From NCBI RefSeq assembly GCF_050490315.1, contig NZ_JBNPEO010000002.1, forward strand, positions 430,090-494,089: 64,000 nucleotides of DNA, given 5' to 3'. The notes beneath the pieces are model-generated. The model had not been told where the DNA came from, searched no databases, and worked only from the letters and a program-made list of their open reading frames with translations. The position numbers and the translations under genes were made by a program. This stretch comes from JBNPEO01 sp050490315. GTDB taxonomy: Bacteria > Actinomycetota > Actinomycetes > Actinomycetales > Micrococcaceae. Shown here piece after piece: positions 16,313 to 24,624 of this stretch; positions within the stretch are counted from its first letter, which is position 1, and each line of letters starts with the position of its first letter.

Positions 16313-16610
16313 AGGTGGCCGCCAAGTTCAGAGCCTGCGCAATGCGAGCGACGGCGAGGGGTTTCCATGGTGCGCTTGAACGCACTATTGGTGTCCCGGC
16401 CCAGCAAGTTTGCGTATCTCAATGGTTGTGAATCTGACTCTCGAAGGATGAATGCCTCGATGACATTCGTAGTCGCCGGGCAGCGTGCAAGGCGGCTGTA
16501 ATACAGTTGTCCCTAGTCAAGATACTAAAGTCAGCGGGTCTTTGGCTCGCCGCCACACGGCGCCCGGGCCGCATTTTCGCCTCAGGGCGGCCCTTCGGAA
16601 GGAAATATTT
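16313..16610. other. Non-coding spacer between divergent wecA and GT2 genes
   Basis: 298 bp without a convincing gene. It should hold the promoters of both flanking genes, but I could not fix a -10/-35 pair. The only clear structure is a short dyad, GTGCG/CGCAC (16370-16374 with 16381-16385). Confidence 0.5.
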
Positions 16611-17507
16611 ATGTCAGCATCGGTCGCAGTCGCCGCCGTGACCTTCGACCGTCCACATGAGCTTTCCATTCTTCTGGACGCCATCAACAAACAAAGCGCA
16701 CCGGTGGCGACCATCTGTTTGGTGGACTCTGGAACTACCGCTTCACGTGCTGTGGCCGAGGCACACAGCAACGTCAGCTACCAACGTTCCGAGGCTAATC
16801 TTGGCGGGGCAGGCGGCTTTGCTTTTGCGATTCTGAAGGCACTCGCCACGGGCGCTGAATGGATTTGGCTGATGGATGACGACGCCGAACCTGCCGATCC
16901 AGATTGCCTCGCCACATTGCTTCGTGAGGCTACAGCCCGGGACCTTCAGGCGGTGGTGCCCTTAGTGATTTCTCCCGAGGACGAGACGAAGCTGTCCTTC
17001 TTTTTTCGCCTAGACGGGAAGGTCACCCATGAGCGGGCAGAAGTTGAAAAACGCGGATTCCTTGAGAACGAAGGGCACTTTTTTAACGGCGCATTAATCC
17101 GCGCGGATGTGTTTTCGATCGTGGGGCTCCCGGATATTCGCCTCTTTATCCGAGGCGATGAAGTTGATTTCACTTTACGTCTGCGTCAAGCCGGAATCCG
17201 TTTTGGAACTGTGACGTCGGCATCCATCAAACATCCCCATGCGCAGAATGAAACACAGCATGTATTCGGCGCCCGGTGGCACGTGATCGTCCCGGACTCA
17301 GCGTTCAAGCGCTATTTCTACTACCGCAATCGCGGCTACTTGATCCGCCGGTATTTCCGGGTTAAATCACTCGTGGCAGATCTTGGTGGTTATGGTGGCT
17401 ATTTCCTCAAGCGCGGCGACTACAAGGGACTAGCTCAGTGGTTCCGCGCCTTCAGCCTGGGCCTGCGCGGCCGCGGTTTTGGCAGGCTAGAGGATCAAGA
17501 GTTCTAG
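16611..17507 (+). CDS. Family 2 glycosyltransferase (GlfT1/rhamnosyltransferase-like)
   Basis: 298 residues from ATG 16611, with GGAAGGA upstream. The GT-A fold starts VAAVTFDRPHELSILLDAI, then the donor-binding NLGGAGGF (63-70) and the metal-binding WIWLMDDDAEP (86-94). A second acidic motif, FIRGDEVDFTLRLRQAGIRFG, is the likely catalytic-base region. NLGGAGGF plus WLMDDDAEP is the combination seen in galactofuranosyl and rhamnosyl transferases that build the linker of cell-wall galactan. The C-terminus is basic (RRYFRVKS, GLRGRGFGR), fitting membrane association. The donor sugar is inferred only. It is convergent with the WecG/TagA gene. Confidence 0.85.
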   Translation: MSASVAVAAVTFDRPHELSILLDAINKQSAPVATICLVDSGTTASRAVAEAHSNVSYQRSEANLGGAGGFAFAILKALATGAEWIWLMDDDAEPADPDCLATLLREATARDLQAVVPLVISPEDETKLSFFFRLDGKVTHERAEVEKRGFLENEGHFFNGALIRADVFSIVGLPDIRLFIRGDEVDFTLRLRQAGIRFGTVTSASIKHPHAQNETQHVFGARWHVIVPDSAFKRYFYYRNRGYLIRRYFRVKSLVADLGGYGGYFLKRGDYKGLAQWFRAFSLGLRGRGFGRLEDQEF

Positions 17508-17581
17508 CTCCAGCGGCACGGTTTCCATCTGGGTTGCCGAATGCTGCGTGTAGTGGACCCCATTTAGTAGTTGCGAAATGG

Positions 17582-18373
17582 CTACGACCGTGACTTCTTG
17601 AGTGCTCGCTTCTTTCTGAACCGCTGAATTTTTTTCCGGGCCAGAATGCATCCCAAGATCCAAGGCTCCACAAATACCCGGCTGGCAACGCGGCTGGGAT
17701 GCAGCATCAGACGCCACGCCCATTCAAAGCCCATCCTGCCAAGCCATCGTGGCGCCAAGCGCTGCACTCCCCCAAGCTGATCAATGGCACCACCTACGGT
17801 GCAATAGGTGGCCGGCGGCAGGGCCTCCTTGTTGCGGAGCAATACATGCTCTTGCAGTGGCATCCCCAAGCCCAATAGGACCAACTGAGGCTTAAAGTCA
17901 TGCGCCAAATTAAGAAACTGGCGCTCAAGGCCTTGATCCCAGTCGGAACCATGAAGGCCTTGAACTGTGGCATCTGGCAGGATTTCTTGAAGTCGAGCAA
18001 CTCCCAAAAGATTTGCCTCTGGGGTAGAGCCAACAACCAATACACGCTGGATCTGGGGCAACCGAAAAAGCTCCGGGATCCAGTCTGTTGAGCCTAGACG
18101 GTACTCGACTCGCCGTCCTTGATGCTCATTGCGCGAACCCCAGAGGTACACCACCGGTGCCCCGTCCATCAGAACAACATCGCTGTTCTGATAGAAGTCA
18201 AAGAACGCTTCGTCACTGTGGCACAACGTCACGCTATGAAGATTATGCCCCGCAATGGTGTGAACTTGGCCGTCATTGAGAAAGTCGCCAATCACAGGGA
18301 TCAGCTGTTCCACCCGCAAGGGCGTCACCGTGACTCCCAGGAACGGCACTCGTTCGCGAGCTAGGGCACTCAC
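17582..18373 (-). CDS. WecG/TagA/CpsF family glycosyltransferase
   Basis: 263 residues, GT26 family. Motifs: SDVVLMDGAPVVYLWG (64-79), LLGLGMPLQEHVLLRN, and the C-terminal VGGAIDQLGGVQRLAPRW followed by GFEWAWRLMLHPSR. These enzymes add ManNAc or a related sugar to the lipid-linked GlcNAc made by WecA/TagO, the second step of linkage-unit synthesis. The basic C-terminus (RKKIQRFRKKRALKKSRS) probably binds the membrane. The GTG start overlaps the tsaC stop by 4 nt (GTGA), so the two are co-translated. Confidence 0.9.
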   Translation of the reverse strand: MSALARERVPFLGVTVTPLRVEQLIPVIGDFLNDGQVHTIAGHNLHSVTLCHSDEAFFDFYQNSDVVLMDGAPVVYLWGSRNEHQGRRVEYRLGSTDWIPELFRLPQIQRVLVVGSTPEANLLGVARLQEILPDATVQGLHGSDWDQGLERQFLNLAHDFKPQLVLLGLGMPLQEHVLLRNKEALPPATYCTVGGAIDQLGGVQRLAPRWLGRMGFEWAWRLMLHPSRVASRVFVEPWILGCILARKKIQRFRKKRALKKSRS

Positions 18374-19095
18374 GCCTCGGGAGCCGCAGCTTCGGTAGCG
18401 GGTTCTTCACGCGCCGGTGACCACATGGCAGCTTCTTCGCCGAGACCCAATACGGATGGCACCACTTCGCGAAGCTGCTCGAGCGTCACTCCGCCTTGAC
18501 GCACGACTTTGGCGCGCAGACCGGTGCAATCGACAATCGTTGAGGCCAAGCCTTCAGTCCCAGCAACCGGACGGTAACCGCCCTCGAGGTAGACCTCGAC
18601 TGACTCGGCAAGTTGTTCCCGCGCCTCGGACGCCGTCTGGGCTGCTGGCTGCCCCGTGCGGTTCGCAGAGGACACCGCCAGAGGACCCGTAACCGTCAAT
18701 AGATCCTGCGCCAAAGCATCGTCAGGCAAACGCAAAGCCACGGTGCCTTTGGTGTCCCCCAGATCCCAGTCCAGCGACGGCTGTGCGTGAAGAATCAGCG
18801 TCAGCGCTCCGGGCCAAAATTTCTCGGCCAGCTTGCGGGCATCCTCACTGATGTCCGTGGCCAAGCCATCCATGGTCTGAAGCCGAGGAATCAATACGGG
18901 GGGTGGCATGGTGCGGCCACGGCCTTTAACCGCCAGCATCAAGGTAACCGCCTGGGCAGAAAAGGCATCAACGGCGATTCCGTAAACAGTGTCAGTAGGA
19001 AAAACAATGCACTGCCGGGCAGCTATGGCACGCTGAGCATGAGCTAACCCTTCGGTGCGCTGTTCTTCTGTGGTGCAGTTATATGAAGTGGTCAC
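18370..19095 (-). CDS. tsaC: Threonylcarbamoyl-AMP synthase
   Basis: 241 residues from GTG 19095, with GGAAG upstream. This is the Sua5/YciO/YrdC fold: the opening CIVFPTDTVYGIAVDAFS (ATP/threonine site), KFWPGALTLIL, VALRLPDD, GPLAVSSANRTGQPA and STIVDC. It makes threonylcarbamoyl-AMP for t6A37 of ANN-decoding tRNAs. The length is that of YrdC plus a short acidic tail (EEPATEAAAPEA), without the C-terminal Sua5 domain. It lies 70 nt after prmC and is translationally coupled to the WecG/TagA gene, an odd pairing of tRNA modification with envelope synthesis. Confidence 0.93.
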   Translation of the reverse strand: MTTSYNCTTEEQRTEGLAHAQRAIAARQCIVFPTDTVYGIAVDAFSAQAVTLMLAVKGRGRTMPPPVLIPRLQTMDGLATDISEDARKLAEKFWPGALTLILHAQPSLDWDLGDTKGTVALRLPDDALAQDLLTVTGPLAVSSANRTGQPAAQTASEAREQLAESVEVYLEGGYRPVAGTEGLASTIVDCTGLRAKVVRQGGVTLEQLREVVPSVLGLGEEAAMWSPAREEPATEAAAPEA

Positions 19096-19165
19096 GGCTC
19101 TATTCTTCCATTCACCAGTCGCTGGGACGTCACGAAATTTTGCATTACACGCAGATAGCGAACAC

Positions 19166-20023
19166 TTAGGCCGGGCGACGCAAAATCGCCGAGGTGGCGC
19201 GTTCTCTTGAGTTGAGATCTTGATGGCTTTGCACATCGGTCCAGCAGCCCTGCGACCTCAAGTGCTCGGCGATCCACTCGGACTGAACTTCTGCATGTTC
19301 CATCACGAAGTAGCCCCCGTTTTGGAGTAGTCGAGCAGCTGTCGCGGCAGCCGCCATCGGAAGTTCCATACCGTCCGCTCCGCCGCCGTAAAGTGCGATC
19401 TGCGGATCGTGGAGGGCCACCTCCGGTTCATGAGGGATAGCTTCAGCGGGAATGTACGGCGGGTTAGACACCACAATGTCCACCACTCCATCCAGCTCCT
19501 CAAAAGCTGTACGCAAGTCACCCTGAACTAGGTTGACACCAAGAGGCTTGAGATTTCGCTCAGCCCACGCGAATGCCAAAGGGCTAAGTTCCACGGCATA
19601 AACTTCGGATCCAGGAATCTCTGTAGCCACCGAAGCCGCAATGGCACCGGACCCAGTACCCAGATCTACAATGACAGGACGCCGGAGGCCCTGAGCGTGG
19701 TCAATCACCAGCTGGACTACCGACTCAGTCTCCGGGCGTGGGACAAATACCCCCGGCCCCACAGAAAGCTCCAAATGACGGAAGTAGGCAACCCCCGTGA
19801 TGTGCTGCAAGGGTGTGCGGTGCGCCCGCTCAGTAACGAGGTCGGCATACCCCTGGGGAGCAGGTGTATCGGTGAGCATGAGGGCCCGTAAGCGCCCCAA
19901 GCCAACGCCCATCAAATGATCAGCCAGCAGTTCAGCATCATTGCGGGGGCTGGGTACGCCAGCAGCGGCCAGGGTAGCTTCCGCTTCCTTAACCGCCGCA
20001 GCGAGAGTTTGATCCAGGTCCAT
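19166..20023 (-). CDS. prmC: Release factor glutamine methyltransferase
   Basis: 285 residues from ATG 20023. An N-terminal helical domain (PSPRNDAELLADHLMG) precedes the SAM-binding domain with FVPRPETE, DLGTGSGAIA (about 120-129), and the signature NPPYIP (about 187-192). It methylates the Gln of the GGQ motif in release factors. It directly follows prfA, its substrate gene. A GTG at 20026 overlaps the prfA stop by one base (TAGTG) and is an equally good start, with ATG three bases on. Confidence 0.95.
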   Translation of the reverse strand: MDLDQTLAAAVKEAEATLAAAGVPSPRNDAELLADHLMGVGLGRLRALMLTDTPAPQGYADLVTERAHRTPLQHITGVAYFRHLELSVGPGVFVPRPETESVVQLVIDHAQGLRRPVIVDLGTGSGAIAASVATEIPGSEVYAVELSPLAFAWAERNLKPLGVNLVQGDLRTAFEELDGVVDIVVSNPPYIPAEAIPHEPEVALHDPQIALYGGGADGMELPMAAAATAARLLQNGGYFVMEHAEVQSEWIAEHLRSQGCWTDVQSHQDLNSRERATSAILRRPA

Positions 20024-20025
20024 CA

Positions 20026-21099
20026 CTAGTCGCCGATTGCGTCCAGCCGAGCCTGCTCATCCATTTCAATTGCTGACTGAATCACCGGTTCCAAATCACC
20101 GTTCATCACTGCGTCAAGGTTGTACGCCTTGTAACCAGTGCGGTGATCGGCAATCCGGTTTTCCGGGTAGTTATAAGTGCGGATGCGCTCGGAACGGTCC
20201 ATGGTGCGGATCTGAGACTTACGCTGTGCTGAGTTCTCAGCATCGATGATGGCCTGTTGGTGAGCCAAAATACGGGCACGCAGAACACGCATACCAGCTT
20301 CGCGGTTCTGCAGCTGCGACTTCTCGTTCTGCATGGCCACCACAATGCCGGTAGGCAAGTGAGTAATACGTACGGCAGAGTCAGTGGTGTTCACCGACTG
20401 TCCACCAGGACCTGAAGAACGGTAAACGTCGATTTTGAGATCGTTCGGATTGATATCCAGCTCTTCAGGCTCGTCAACTTCCGGAAGGATCAACACACCT
20501 GCCGCTGAAGTGTGAATGCGTCCCTGCGACTCAGTCACGGGAACACGCTGAACACGGTGAACGCCACCTTCAAACTTCAACCGCGCGTAAACGCCTTCGG
20601 CAGGGTCATTCGAGTTGCCCTTGATAGCCATCTGGACGTCTTTGTAGCCACCAAGATCTGATTCGGTGGCGGAAATCATCTCGGTCTTCCAACCACGTGA
20701 CTCGGCATAACGCGTGTACATACGCAGCAAGTCACCGGCGAACAGTGCAGCTTCGTCTCCACCTTCACCGCCCTTAACTTCGATGATGACGTCGCGTGCG
20801 TCGTCAGGGTCACGGGGAATCAGCAATCGACGCAAACGGGCTTGCGTCGCTTCAAGTTCAGCGGCCAGCACTGGAACTTCGGCTGCGAACTCTGGGTCTT
20901 CCTCAGCCATCTCTTGAGCGGCCTCGAGGTCGTTTTTGAGCCCTTCCCACCGGTGGTAGGCCTCAACGATGCCGTTGAGCTCAGCGGAACGGCGGCCCAG
21001 CTTACGAGCCACCGCGGGCTGCGCGTAAACGGCAGGGTCGCTCAATTGGGCTTGCAGTTCGGAGTGCTCGTCCAGCAGTCCCTGTACGGACTCAAACAT
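20026..21099 (-). CDS. prfA: Peptide chain release factor 1
   Basis: 357 residues. It reads UAA and UAG at the ribosomal A site. The codon-reading tripeptide PVT is at 187-189, as in RF1 proteins; RF2 would have SPF. The peptidyl-hydrolase motif GGQ is at 232-234 in RSSGPGGQSVNTTDSAVRI. AGAGGTTAGAAA precedes ATG 21099. It lies 85 nt downstream of rho with a terminator hairpin between them, so it probably has partly independent expression. Confidence 0.96.
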   Translation of the reverse strand: MFESVQGLLDEHSELQAQLSDPAVYAQPAVARKLGRRSAELNGIVEAYHRWEGLKNDLEAAQEMAEEDPEFAAEVPVLAAELEATQARLRRLLIPRDPDDARDVIIEVKGGEGGDEAALFAGDLLRMYTRYAESRGWKTEMISATESDLGGYKDVQMAIKGNSNDPAEGVYARLKFEGGVHRVQRVPVTESQGRIHTSAAGVLILPEVDEPEELDINPNDLKIDVYRSSGPGGQSVNTTDSAVRITHLPTGIVVAMQNEKSQLQNREAGMRVLRARILAHQQAIIDAENSAQRKSQIRTMDRSERIRTYNYPENRIADHRTGYKAYNLDAVMNGDLEPVIQSAIEMDEQARLDAIGD

Positions 21100-21139
21100 T
21101 TTCTAACCTCTTTCGACCATTCAAGTGTAGTGAACACAA

Positions 21140-21177
21140 AGGGACGGGTTCGCCATGTTGATGGCAAACCCGTCCCT
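21140..21177 (-). terminator. Intrinsic terminator after rho
   Basis: The stem pairs 21140-21150 with 21167-21177 (11 bp), continues after one mismatch with 5 more pairs and closes on a 4-nt loop. On the minus strand it is followed by TTTGTGTT. It lies between the rho stop and the prfA start. Confidence 0.8.
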
Positions 21178-21184
21178 GAGGTAG

Positions 21185-23338
21185 CTACTTTTTGTCGTCG
21201 CCCTTGGCGCCGAGAGTTGTCTGCTGAACCTGCATCAAGAACTCAACGTTGCTCTGAGTCTCACGGATCTTGGAGGTCAAGAGCTCCAAGCTCTGTTGAG
21301 TTTCCAAGCCGGAGAGGACGCGGCGCAGCTTCCACATGATCTTGACCTCTTCAGGAGAGAGCAAGTTTTCTTCGCGGCGGGTACCCGAAGCGTTGACGTC
21401 AACAGCCGGGAAGATTCGCTTGTCAGCCAACTGGCGGGACAAACGCAGTTCCATGTTGCCGGTGCCCTTGAACTCCTCAAAGATCACCTCGTCCATCTTG
21501 GAACCGGTCTCAACCAGAGCCGTCGCCAAGATGGTGAGCGAGCCACCGTTTTCGATGTTGCGGGCAGCACCGAAGAAACGCTTGGGCGGGTACAGAGCTG
21601 CGGAGTCCACACCACCGGAGAGGATACGGCCCGAGGCAGGAGCTGCCAGGTTGTAGGCACGGCCCAAACGGGTCATGGAGTCCAACAAGACCACAACGTC
21701 CATACCCATTTCCACCAGACGCTTGGCACGTTCGATAGAGAGCTCAGCAACGGTGGTGTGGTCATCTGCGGGACGGTCGAAGGTGGAGGCAATAACCTCA
21801 CCCTTGACCGTGCGCTGCATGTCCGTGACTTCTTCAGGACGTTCGTCCACTAGCACCATCATGAGGTGAACCTCAGGATTGTTGGTGGTGATGGCGTTGG
21901 CGATGGACTGCAGGATGAGAGTTTTACCAGCCTTAGGCGGAGAAACGATCAAACCACGCTGGCCCTTACCAATGGGTGCCACGAGGTCGATAACGCGAGG
22001 ACCGATCTTTTTGGGATCAGTCTCAAGGCGCAAACGCTCGGACGGGTACAACGGCACCAACTTGGCGAACTCAACACGATCCTTGAGCTCTTCAGGCGTT
22101 TTGCCGTTGACCGAGGTGACCCGGACCAAAGCATTGAACTTCTGGCGAGCTGACTGATTGCTGTTGTTGTTCTGGCTCTCGCCTTCACGCGGTGCACGAA
22201 TGGCACCTACAACGGCGTCACCCTTGCGCAAGTTGTACTTCTTGACCTGGGCCAGGGAGACGTAGACGTCGTTGGCACCGGGCAAGTAACCCGAAGTACG
22301 GATAAATGCGTAGTTCTCAAGAACGTCCAAGATACCGGCAACGGGCAACAGGACGTCGTCGTCAGTGACCTCAACGTCATCAACGTCAGGGCCCTGGTTG
22401 CGTCCACGACGGCGTTCGTTGCGATCGCGGAAACGATCGTTGCGATCATTACGGTCGTTACGCGAGTTGTTCTCGTTACGATCGCGGCGATTGCGACGGT
22501 TACGGCGGTTGCCACCGTCGTCGTCGACCTCTACGCGGTTATCCTGCTGACGGTTGTCCTGCTGACGTTCGCCACGGGAGTTTTCCCGGCGGTTGTCCTG
22601 CTGGCGGTCGCCCCGGGAGTTTTCCCGCTGGTTTTCCCGGCGAGAATCCTGCTGGCGGTCGTTACGCTGACGGTTTTGGCCGCCGTCGTTCTGGCCGTTG
22701 TTTTCTTCCGACGCTGCAGGTGCGGCTGGCGCTGATTCTTCAGCGGTTGCACCCTCATTGCTGGCCGGGTTTTCCGAACGGCGACGGTTCCGTGTGCGAG
22801 GCTGACGACGATCGTTTGCCGGCTCAGCTGCGGCCTCAGAGGGGCGGCTCGCGCTCTCTTCAGTAGGCGCGCTTTCAGTCGCCGGTGCAGCGTTGCTAAC
22901 CTCCGCAGTACGTTCGCCAGCAGATGTTACGACGCCGTCACTCACCGCGCGCCGTGAACGTCCCCGACCGCGTCCACGCGTGGTTTCTGCCGGGGCTTGC
23001 TCGCTCGACTCACCAGCGTTATTGCCGGTGGTTGCTGCTGCCGACTCGCTCGCCACAGGGGCGGACTTCTCGGTGACCTGCGGCGCATTTTTCTGCTCAG
23101 TTGCTGCTGCCTTCGGCGCACGATCAGCTACTGAAGATCCACGTTGGTGTGCGGAAATTGCGCTAACAAGGTCTCCCTTGCGCATCCGCGAACCGCCGGA
23201 GATTCCTAGCTGGCTAGCCAGAACTTGAAGTTGGGCGAGCTTAAGCCCGGCCAATCCACTGCTCTTGGCTGGTGCTGCCTCGGCGGCAGCAGAAGTTGAA
23301 TGGTCCACACCTGTTGCCAGGTCAGTGGTTTCGGTCAC
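21185..23338 (-). CDS. rho: Transcription termination factor Rho with long disordered insertion
   Basis: 717 residues from GTG 23338 (GGGGGAAGGA upstream), versus 419 in E. coli. Layout: N-terminal Rho helix bundle at about 27-65; residues 70-320 low complexity, first Ala/Glu-rich, then very rich in Arg, Asn, Asp and Gln with near-repeats of RENSRGDRQQDNR (about 236-268) and NDRNDRNDR (about 294-302); RNA-binding OB fold from about 330; ATPase P-loop PPKAGKT at 467-473; DERPEEVTDMQR, and the Q/R-loop region after it. It is a hexameric RNA translocase that ends transcription. Arg/Asn-rich inserts are typical of actinobacterial Rho and bind structured G+C-rich RNA. The frame is open upstream to 23539, but family homology begins at this GTG. 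Confidence 0.96.
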   Translation of the reverse strand: MTETTDLATGVDHSTSAAAEAAPAKSSGLAGLKLAQLQVLASQLGISGGSRMRKGDLVSAISAHQRGSSVADRAPKAAATEQKNAPQVTEKSAPVASESAAATTGNNAGESSEQAPAETTRGRGRGRSRRAVSDGVVTSAGERTAEVSNAAPATESAPTEESASRPSEAAAEPANDRRQPRTRNRRRSENPASNEGATAEESAPAAPAASEENNGQNDGGQNRQRNDRQQDSRRENQRENSRGDRQQDNRRENSRGERQQDNRQQDNRVEVDDDGGNRRNRRNRRDRNENNSRNDRNDRNDRFRDRNERRRGRNQGPDVDDVEVTDDDVLLPVAGILDVLENYAFIRTSGYLPGANDVYVSLAQVKKYNLRKGDAVVGAIRAPREGESQNNNSNQSARQKFNALVRVTSVNGKTPEELKDRVEFAKLVPLYPSERLRLETDPKKIGPRVIDLVAPIGKGQRGLIVSPPKAGKTLILQSIANAITTNNPEVHLMMVLVDERPEEVTDMQRTVKGEVIASTFDRPADDHTTVAELSIERAKRLVEMGMDVVVLLDSMTRLGRAYNLAAPASGRILSGGVDSAALYPPKRFFGAARNIENGGSLTILATALVETGSKMDEVIFEEFKGTGNMELRLSRQLADKRIFPAVDVNASGTRREENLLSPEEVKIMWKLRRVLSGLETQQSLELLTSKIRETQSNVEFLMQVQQTTLGAKGDDKK

Positions 23339-23649
23339 GAAGGATCCTTCCCCCTCGACGGCGTTCGGAACTTGAGCCGAACGCGATGATAATTGGGGCC
23401 TCAGTTCAGATCTGAAGCCTTGATTCCCAACCCAAGTGGGAGGCAATGAGCCTGCCGGGCTGGTATTACTCACCTTCCATATCCATCTGGATAAATGCCG
23501 CGTCGCTGCACAAAAAGTTTCGGCAGAAATCTGGGGCATACCAAGGAAGATGGCACCGTTGAAAGAGCGCAGTAGAGGCTTAGAGACCAGAAGGATCCTT
23601 CAGCAAGCTAGCTTGTTAGAACGAATCGCGGCCAGCATCCAGTGCGGTT
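23339..23649 (-). promoter_or_regulatory. rho leader with duplicated palindromes
   Basis: 311 nt between thrB and rho without a supported gene, though the rho frame stays open through much of it. The 12-bp palindrome GAAGGATCCTTC occurs at 23339-23350, where it covers the rho ribosome-binding site and abuts GTG 23338, and again at 23590-23601. Another 12-bp palindrome, CAAGCTAGCTTG, is at 23604-23615. Because each copy equals its own complement, the upstream RNA copy could pair with the downstream one and hide the ribosome-binding site. Autoregulation of rho through its leader is known in other bacteria; this mechanism is inference. A promoter could not be fixed. Confidence 0.5.
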
Positions 23650-24624
23650 TTACCGCCGGTGCACTTCCACTTTAGCACCTTCAGGGTCAACAGAAAGCGC
23701 GTGAACACGCCATGTGCCCTTGCTTCTTTGATTCTCCGTGAGCTCGTGAATCAAGGCCGTCACCTCAAGCGCTTCAGCATCACTGTGCGTCAGCGTTAAC
23801 ACCGTAGGCCCAGCACCGGAGACAACTGCAGCATGACCACGTGCGCGCAGGGCCTGAATCAGCTCAGCGCTCGGGAGCATTGCTTCGGCGCGGTAGTCCT
23901 GGTGGAGGTAGTCCTGTGTTGCCGGGAGCAAAAGTTCAGGGCGGTGGGTCAGAGCATGAATGAGCAATGCAGCACGTCCTGAGTTCATCGCTGCAACATG
24001 GTGCGCCACGGAGGTGGGAAGTAGTGCTCGTGCCGCCTCGGTTGCGAGTTCAAAATCGGGAATGGCAACTACCGGAACAATGTTCGGGTTCACTTCGGCT
24101 CGCGTGCTGCTATAACTCTCGCCGTCCTGCCATGAAAGCGCTAAGGCACCAAAAATGGCTGGCGCCACGTTGTCAGGGTGACCTTCCAACGCACTGCAGA
24201 ATTGCAGAACCCAGCTACTGGGCTTTTGGGCTTCCTCCGGCACCAGAGCGTTTGCTGCAACTACTGCGCCCACAATTGCCGAGGCGGAGCTGCCTAGCCC
24301 CCGGCCCTGAGGATTAACGTTGTTGGCTGTAATCTTCAGACCATTGTGCTGGTAACCGAGTTCCCCAAGGGCGGCGTTGATGGTCCGCGCCACTAGGTGG
24401 CTGGCGTTTCGCGGCAGGGTCTTTGCCCCTTCGCCCTCAAGATCAAATTCGAGTGCACCGGTGTCCAAGGTTTCCACCGTCAAGGTGTCCCGGAGTCCAA
24501 GTGCTAGGCCCAAACTGTCATAACCCGGGCCCAAGTTAGCGCTAGTTGCTGGAACCGTGACCGTCACCAGCTGGCCGCTGGTGACGGTCTGAGGCAAGGA
24601 ATTCGCGCCTGCGGTCGCGTCCAT
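23650..24624 (-). CDS. thrB: Homoserine kinase
   Basis: 324 residues, GHMP kinase. It phosphorylates L-homoserine at the gamma-hydroxyl. Motif 1 is PATSANLGPGYDSLGLAL, the ATP loop PQGRGLGSSASAIVGAVVA, and motif 3 VVSGAGPTVLTL. Its ATG follows the thrC stop with no gap (TAGATG), so it is translationally coupled. It is the last gene of argS-lysA-hom-thrC-thrB; only a weak hairpin (GCGGT/ACCGC) follows before the rho leader, so read-through into rho is possible. Confidence 0.96.
   Translation of the reverse strand: MDATAGANSLPQTVTSGQLVTVTVPATSANLGPGYDSLGLALGLRDTLTVETLDTGALEFDLEGEGAKTLPRNASHLVARTINAALGELGYQHNGLKITANNVNPQGRGLGSSASAIVGAVVAANALVPEEAQKPSSWVLQFCSALEGHPDNVAPAIFGALALSWQDGESYSSTRAEVNPNIVPVVAIPDFELATEAARALLPTSVAHHVAAMNSGRAALLIHALTHRPELLLPATQDYLHQDYRAEAMLPSAELIQALRARGHAAVVSGAGPTVLTLTHSDAEALEVTALIHELTENQRSKGTWRVHALSVDPEGAKVEVHRR

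Noticed and set aside
16197..16385. Minus-strand frame covering the wecA start region
   Set aside because: It overlaps the wecA N-terminus in another frame and has no recognisable features; wecA is well supported.
22540..22720. Repeats inside rho considered as a mobile or CRISPR-like array
   Set aside because: They stay in frame and code for the Arg/Asn/Gln-rich insertion expected in actinobacterial Rho.
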